A stretch of DNA of 64,000 nt from Echinometra lucunter. Lineage: Eukaryota > Echinodermata > Echinoidea > Camarodonta > Echinometridae. The stretch covers positions 26,650,645-26,714,644 of the forward strand of contig CM057157.1 of NCBI GenBank assembly GCA_029962745.1, in the 5' to 3' direction. Each line of letters starts with the position of its first letter. Positions within the stretch are counted from its first letter, which is position 1. A model generated the notes under the pieces. It searched no databases, was not told the DNA's origin, and saw nothing but the letters and a program-made list of their open reading frames with translations. Shown here in pieces: positions 51,738 through 57,700 of this stretch. The translations under genes were made by a program, and so were the position numbers.

Positions 51738-54700
51738 CCAATTCATCAGATTCACTTCTTGCTTCATTCCTGTTTTTATGTTGTTATTTTTAACAGTGTG
51801 TCAGTCAGTCCTTTTATTACAATGTTTCATTTGATTGCTCTTGAAGTTCCCTCCTCTTCTAAACATAAATTATTTCATAATCTTCAAAATAACATCTCAT
51901 TTTCTGGCACATTTGTTTGAAGTGCTATATGCTCCTACCACTGTATTACATTTGCGGCAAGACTTGAGGTAATTTGAGAATGACTCTATGGATAGCAATG
52001 ACCTGTTAGCAGAGAATGACAATGACCAGATAACACTAAATGACACTCACAGTGACAATGACCAAAAAGCTGAGAATATCACTCAATTGCGATGCCTTGA
52101 TAGGCATTGGTTATGCTTCGCCGTATGTATGGATGTTTCACCTGTGGTTTGGTTTATCATTGATTTTTCAGAGTTTTACTCGTAGCCAGCCATCCAGACC
52201 AGCCTCAAGAGGATCCCAGGATTCAGATTCAGAGAAACCCAGAAAGAGAATCTTTGAAGACGATGACGACGATGACAATCCTGAAAGCCTCATTGGTAAG
52301 TTCAGTCCTCTCATTTGGAATTATCTACCTGGGATGTTCTGGTATAGCCCATATCACATCATTATAAAACATCCTTATGTGCTTCCAAATGATTTGGTTA
52401 ACCCATAATAGTACAGTGTCTCCTATTTTTCCTCTGTCATTTCATCCTAAGTGCAAGGAATTGGACATTATACATGGACAGAAAGAGCAACATGCACTGA
52501 AAACTTTGGGTCCATTTTCAATGCAGTATGTAGTAGAATCCTCCAAAAAGTAAAATTCAATTTTGATTAACCATTGATGTCTCTAAATTGACAATGCAGT
52601 GTTAAATATGAAATTATGGTGTGTTGTTTTTTTAGGCTCACCAAGTAAAAGCACCATACTGTCATGTATGGTGAATCCTTAGTGCAGATTGAGTGAATTA
52701 TGCCTATGTAGTATGACAGGGGGATGGTTTGTGGAGATCAAAACAATTTTATTCTTTGAAAGTACATAGGCATGGACAACTTTATTAATCCGTTGAGCAT
52801 GATTTGATTTCAGTATAACACACATTTTCCATAAACCCTGGCCCGAGTTATCTTGGGCTGAGTGTTCAACAGGTTAAGATATTTTGAAATCTTAGTGGGG
52901 ATCAGTAAACTGATCTGTACAAGTTAAATCTCCATGTTAGAGGTGAATACTATGACAAATCAGAAAGTATTAACCTATGACAGCTTTGTTGACTGTGGTT
53001 CAGACAACTTCCTCATGCACTTGTTGAAGCTAACTGGCAATTTCTCAGATGCCACAAGATGCCATTTTTGTGATTGCCTAGTCATGAATTTGCCACTGGT
53101 GCAAGATGCCTGTGTGATTGCCTAGTCATAAATGCCTTTGGTGCAAGATGCCATCTTTGTGATCACCTAGTCATAAATGCCTTTGGTGCAAGATGCCATT
53201 TTTGTGATCACCTAGTCATAAATGCCTTGGTGCAAGATGCCATTTTTGTGATCACCTAGTCATAAATGCCTTTGGTGCAAGATGCCATTTTTGTGATCAC
53301 CTAGTCATAAATGCCTTTGGTGCAAGATGCCATTTTTGTGATCACCTAGTCATAAATGCCTTGGTGCAAGATGCCATTTTTGTGATCACCTAGTCATAAA
53401 TGCCTTTGGTGCAAGATGCCATTTTTGTGATCACCTAGTCATAAATGCCTTTGGTGCAAGATGCCATTTTTGTGATCACCTAGTCATAAATGCCTTGGTG
53501 CAAGATGCCATTTTTGTGATCACCTAGTCATAAATGCCACTGGTGCAGGATGCCATTTTTGTGATCCCCTAGTCATAACTAACACAGGTGACCATTTTTT
53601 TGTGGATGCATCACAAACTTATCTGTAATAATTCAGGCCATTTAAATGAACTTGTTCATTCAGCAAGTCTCCTTCTGTCTTTGTTTACAGAGCGAATCCC
53701 AGAAGAACCCACCCAGCTCCTGGAGTGCTGTGTAGCATCTCAGGCTGTTATCATGTTACTGGTACTCAAGCAGCATCTTAAAGACCTCTACGGTTTCAGG
53801 GACAAGTAAGTTAAAACAAAACACTGGCTTTGGTAACTTCTTTGTATAACCTGTAGCAGTACACTGTCTTCTTACAGTAATACTTTTGCTGTATCTTTTG
53901 ATCTAGAATGCTGAAAATTACATGTTATGAGCAGGAAGAGAAAAATTCACTGAAAATATTGAGCCCATTTCTAATGCAGTGCATTGTGCTGTTCTAAAAT
54001 CAGATTGATTTATTTGTAACTAACATTAAGCTCTCTAAATTGGCAATGCAGTGTAAAATACACAATCACTTTTTTCATGTGCAAATTGGCAATTTTTCTT
54101 TTGGCTTTGTGATTTTTCACTCCCATTAGTTCATGCTATTTAGCTTTTTATTTTTTCAAACTGTAGGATTTATTTTTTTAAAATGGTGTCAATTTGAGGG
54201 GTGAAAGCTGATTAACTTACAGTTTAAGAAAAATGTGTTCTGTTGTGAGTCTGTAATACATCAAATTTGGTTGGCAGTGGACTTAGTAGAATTCAAATTC
54301 ATATGTCTAAATATTGTGTGCAGCATAATGCATTGAAAAAAATCCATTGAATACCATTTTATTGGGGATTTCAAGGAACCAGGCTATGATTTTTTGTTTT
54401 GTTTTGGGGGTAAGAATTTAGTTCATGAATGTTGGGGGAATTGGGATTTCTAGGAACCAGGCAATAATTTTTTGTTTTGTTTTGGGGGTAAGAATTTAGT
54501 TCATGAATGTTGCTCTTGAGGGCAAATTTTATGAAGTCTGTGGGCTTAAGAGTGGTAACCACAATACATAGGACCTGTCAAGCATTAACCCCCCCCCCCC
54601 CCCCCGGACTTGTTTGCCTTTTGGAAAATGATGATCAAATGATATGAACTCCCCACAGTGATGAATTTGCATTTAACAAGTAAAGCCTCTGAGAGGTCAG

Positions 54701-57700
54701 TGTTCATCCATCCATCTTAAAAAAATTAAAGACAAGTTAGACTTTCCTTTTGAATGCTGTTTCATTATTGAAATTTTTTGAATAACAGTCAAACCTGCTG
54801 GAGCAACCACCTGTCTATAAAGACCACAATTTTTGTCCCCCTTAACCCTCATTGGTTTAAGATGCCCAAGAAGCGCAATAGTTTTAGGGTTGAACAGAGT
54901 TTCTAATTGATATGTGTATTAGAGGAACCTGTAAATAAAGACCACCTGCTTATGAAGGCCACCTTTCTCGATTTCATTGAATGGTCTTTATACGCAGGTT
55001 TGACTGTATCATTTATGTTCATCTTGTCGAATCCCTCCCAGCTCATTGATATGTGTATTAGAGGAACCTGTTCAGAACCTGTTCATACAGACCACCTGCT
55101 TATGGAGGCCACCTTTATCATCTTCTTTGAGTGGTCTTTATACGCAGGTTTGACTGTATCATTGATGTTCCTTTCCATGAATCTCCCCTCCCAGCACAAT
55201 TTGTTCCCCTCAAACAGTGTTTCTCATTGATACATGTATGAGAGGGACCTGTCCGTAAACACCACCCACTTATGTAGGCCACCTTTCTCGTCTTCATGGA
55301 GTGGTCTTTATACGCAGGTTTGACTGTATCATTGATGTTCCTCTCCTTGAATCCCTCCCAGCACAATACACAGATACTCACCGACAGAGGCTGCCAAGGT
55401 TTATGAGAAGGCTGTGAATAGGAAGTCCTTGGTTCACTTCAACCCTGCCAGAGCCCTGGACCTCCTCAAGACTGGCCAGCCGAAGCCGCCCCTCAGTGAG
55501 CAAGAGAAGAGGGACATTGTGGAGGAGTACTTAGATGTAAGTTCCCTCCTTTTTCGGGTGAATTGAAGAACTGACATGCTCAGAAGTTAATCAATACTAT
55601 GCATATCCCTTTGCTTATAGTCCACATTGTCATTTGATACTGACAGTTATTTAAAGGGATGTAAGCACTAAAATCCTTAAATTGGCTATGCGATGGAAAG
55701 TGCAAGTCAATTTTTTTCTCTGCAAATTGGCAACTTCTCAGCATAGTATCTGTCAGTATGTATATTCATTTCAGATACATGACTGTTATTTCAAACATGT
55801 CGCAATGAAAGAAAAATATTGGTGTTGCCAATTGGAAGAAGAATGGGCGATCAAACAAGGCTTCAAATAAACCCTGTCGTGAATGGGATAATGGGTCACT
55901 GTCTAATTGTGTCAATGTGGTTCTGTGATTCTTGATACAGTTCAAGCAGCTGATGGAACTGATGGATGACAGTGAGGATGAGGAGGAGGACGGAGGAAAA
56001 CCCAAGGCAGGATCAGGACCTAGCACTCCAGTCAGGAACCAGGTAAGCCATTCTACAAAATTTTTGCAGTATCTGTTGGTCCAGAATGTTGGACAGTACA
56101 TATCATATATGAGCAGAAAAAGAAAAATGCACTGACAAATTTGAGCCCATTCCCATCACTGTATGGTGTGGCGTTCTCGAATTAGAGCAGTTTAAGTGTA
56201 ACTAATCATTAAACTCTTTAAATTAGCAACGCAGTGAATAATATATAATCACTATTTCTGTGTTCAAATTGGCAATTTCTGATTCAATTTTACAATTATA
56301 TTTCATTTTGGTTTATGTTATATCCATATTTATTTTTTTCAAGCTATGTAAACGTGGAAAAAAATAATTTGTATTGCCAATTTGAGGATTGAAGATGATT
56401 CATCCAGACCTCAAGAAAGCTCTGTACTGCTATGGGTTAAGTTGGTGCCCCATGTCTGCACATGCGCGTAACTACGCAATTCGAACATCACAAAAGGCAT
56501 AACAAACACATTATCTTCATTTGATTTTAGTGATATGTATTAGTAAAGAAATTGGAAAATCTGATGAGAAAAGTCCATTTCACATCTTTTTATTCACATG
56601 CCTTGAAAATGCCACCTTTCTTACAAAAGTCCCGAACTGTGTAAAGTGAATGAGTGCGCAGACATGAGAACCTTCATTTTTTTGCAGTGTCAAATGGACA
56701 CCATTGCCTTTTCTTGTGAAAAAGACATTGTTCTTACTTGAATTTTGATGAGATTTTCAGGACAATTACTCTCTAGAATTCTGTCATGGATGGGTCAAGT
56801 TAGAAATCAAATGTCAGAAATGGCACAAGTCAAATCAAATCAAATTAAATCAAATCAAATCAATCCTCTGATGTGCATTGTTCTCAATAGCCTGGTGAGG
56901 ATGGCGAAGTTAAGGAAGAAGTGAAGGAGGAAGGAACGAACCACAACGATGCCGCGGCCACACCGGGAATGGGCGGTTCGAGCCCCGCAGCAGCTAGGAA
57001 GACGCCTGAACCGCCGCAGTTCTCCAGTAGGACAAGACAAGTGAGGAAGCATTCTGCAGAAGATGATGAGGATTCCTCAGATGAAAGCATACCTTCACCA
57101 GCTCCTGTAGCCAAGGTAGTAACATGATGACCAAGCTGCATTTTTAAGGGAAACTGGATTTATATAGTAGCAATTGTTTTTCTTGAAGTATATCTGTCGC
57201 CTCTGTCAGCTAGATGTTATGGAATCAGAAAAAAAAACCTTCTTGGATATTACTGACTATCTGACTCCCTGCATTCTATCGCCTAACTTGAAATGGACCA
57301 ACAAGCTCAATTTTCTAAACTTTTATGGTCATTACTCGGATATAAATCTTACTTCCAACAAGTACATCAGGCAGGGATGCCAACTGTTCCACTTTTTTTT
57401 TGTTTTGTTTTTTTGTATTTTGTACTGTTTTTCACGAAAAATACTGCAGGTGTCATGGAAAACACTTTTTTCCCAAAATTGTATTACCACACCTGTCCAT
57501 TGTGGTAAAGGAAAAACATTGTTTTTCCACCCAAAATACCCTTTTGCATCCCTCAAAATACTGCGATGCTTTTTACAAGGTTGGCATCCCTGAGCAGGTC
57601 GTAAACCATTCATTTTTTAGCACTGAACATTATTTGTTTGATATAGTCAAATATCAGTTTCCATCTTTACCAATATGCATGCTTACCTTTATCAAATTCC

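Noticed and set aside
52172..52190. In-frame stop (TAG) at the beginning of exon 39
   Set aside because: The TAG is out of frame; with phase 0 entry the codons are AGT TTT ACT CGT AGC and the exon is open.
53050..53575. CRISPR array
   Set aside because: The 45-bp units are contiguous with no unique spacers, and the context is a metazoan intron.
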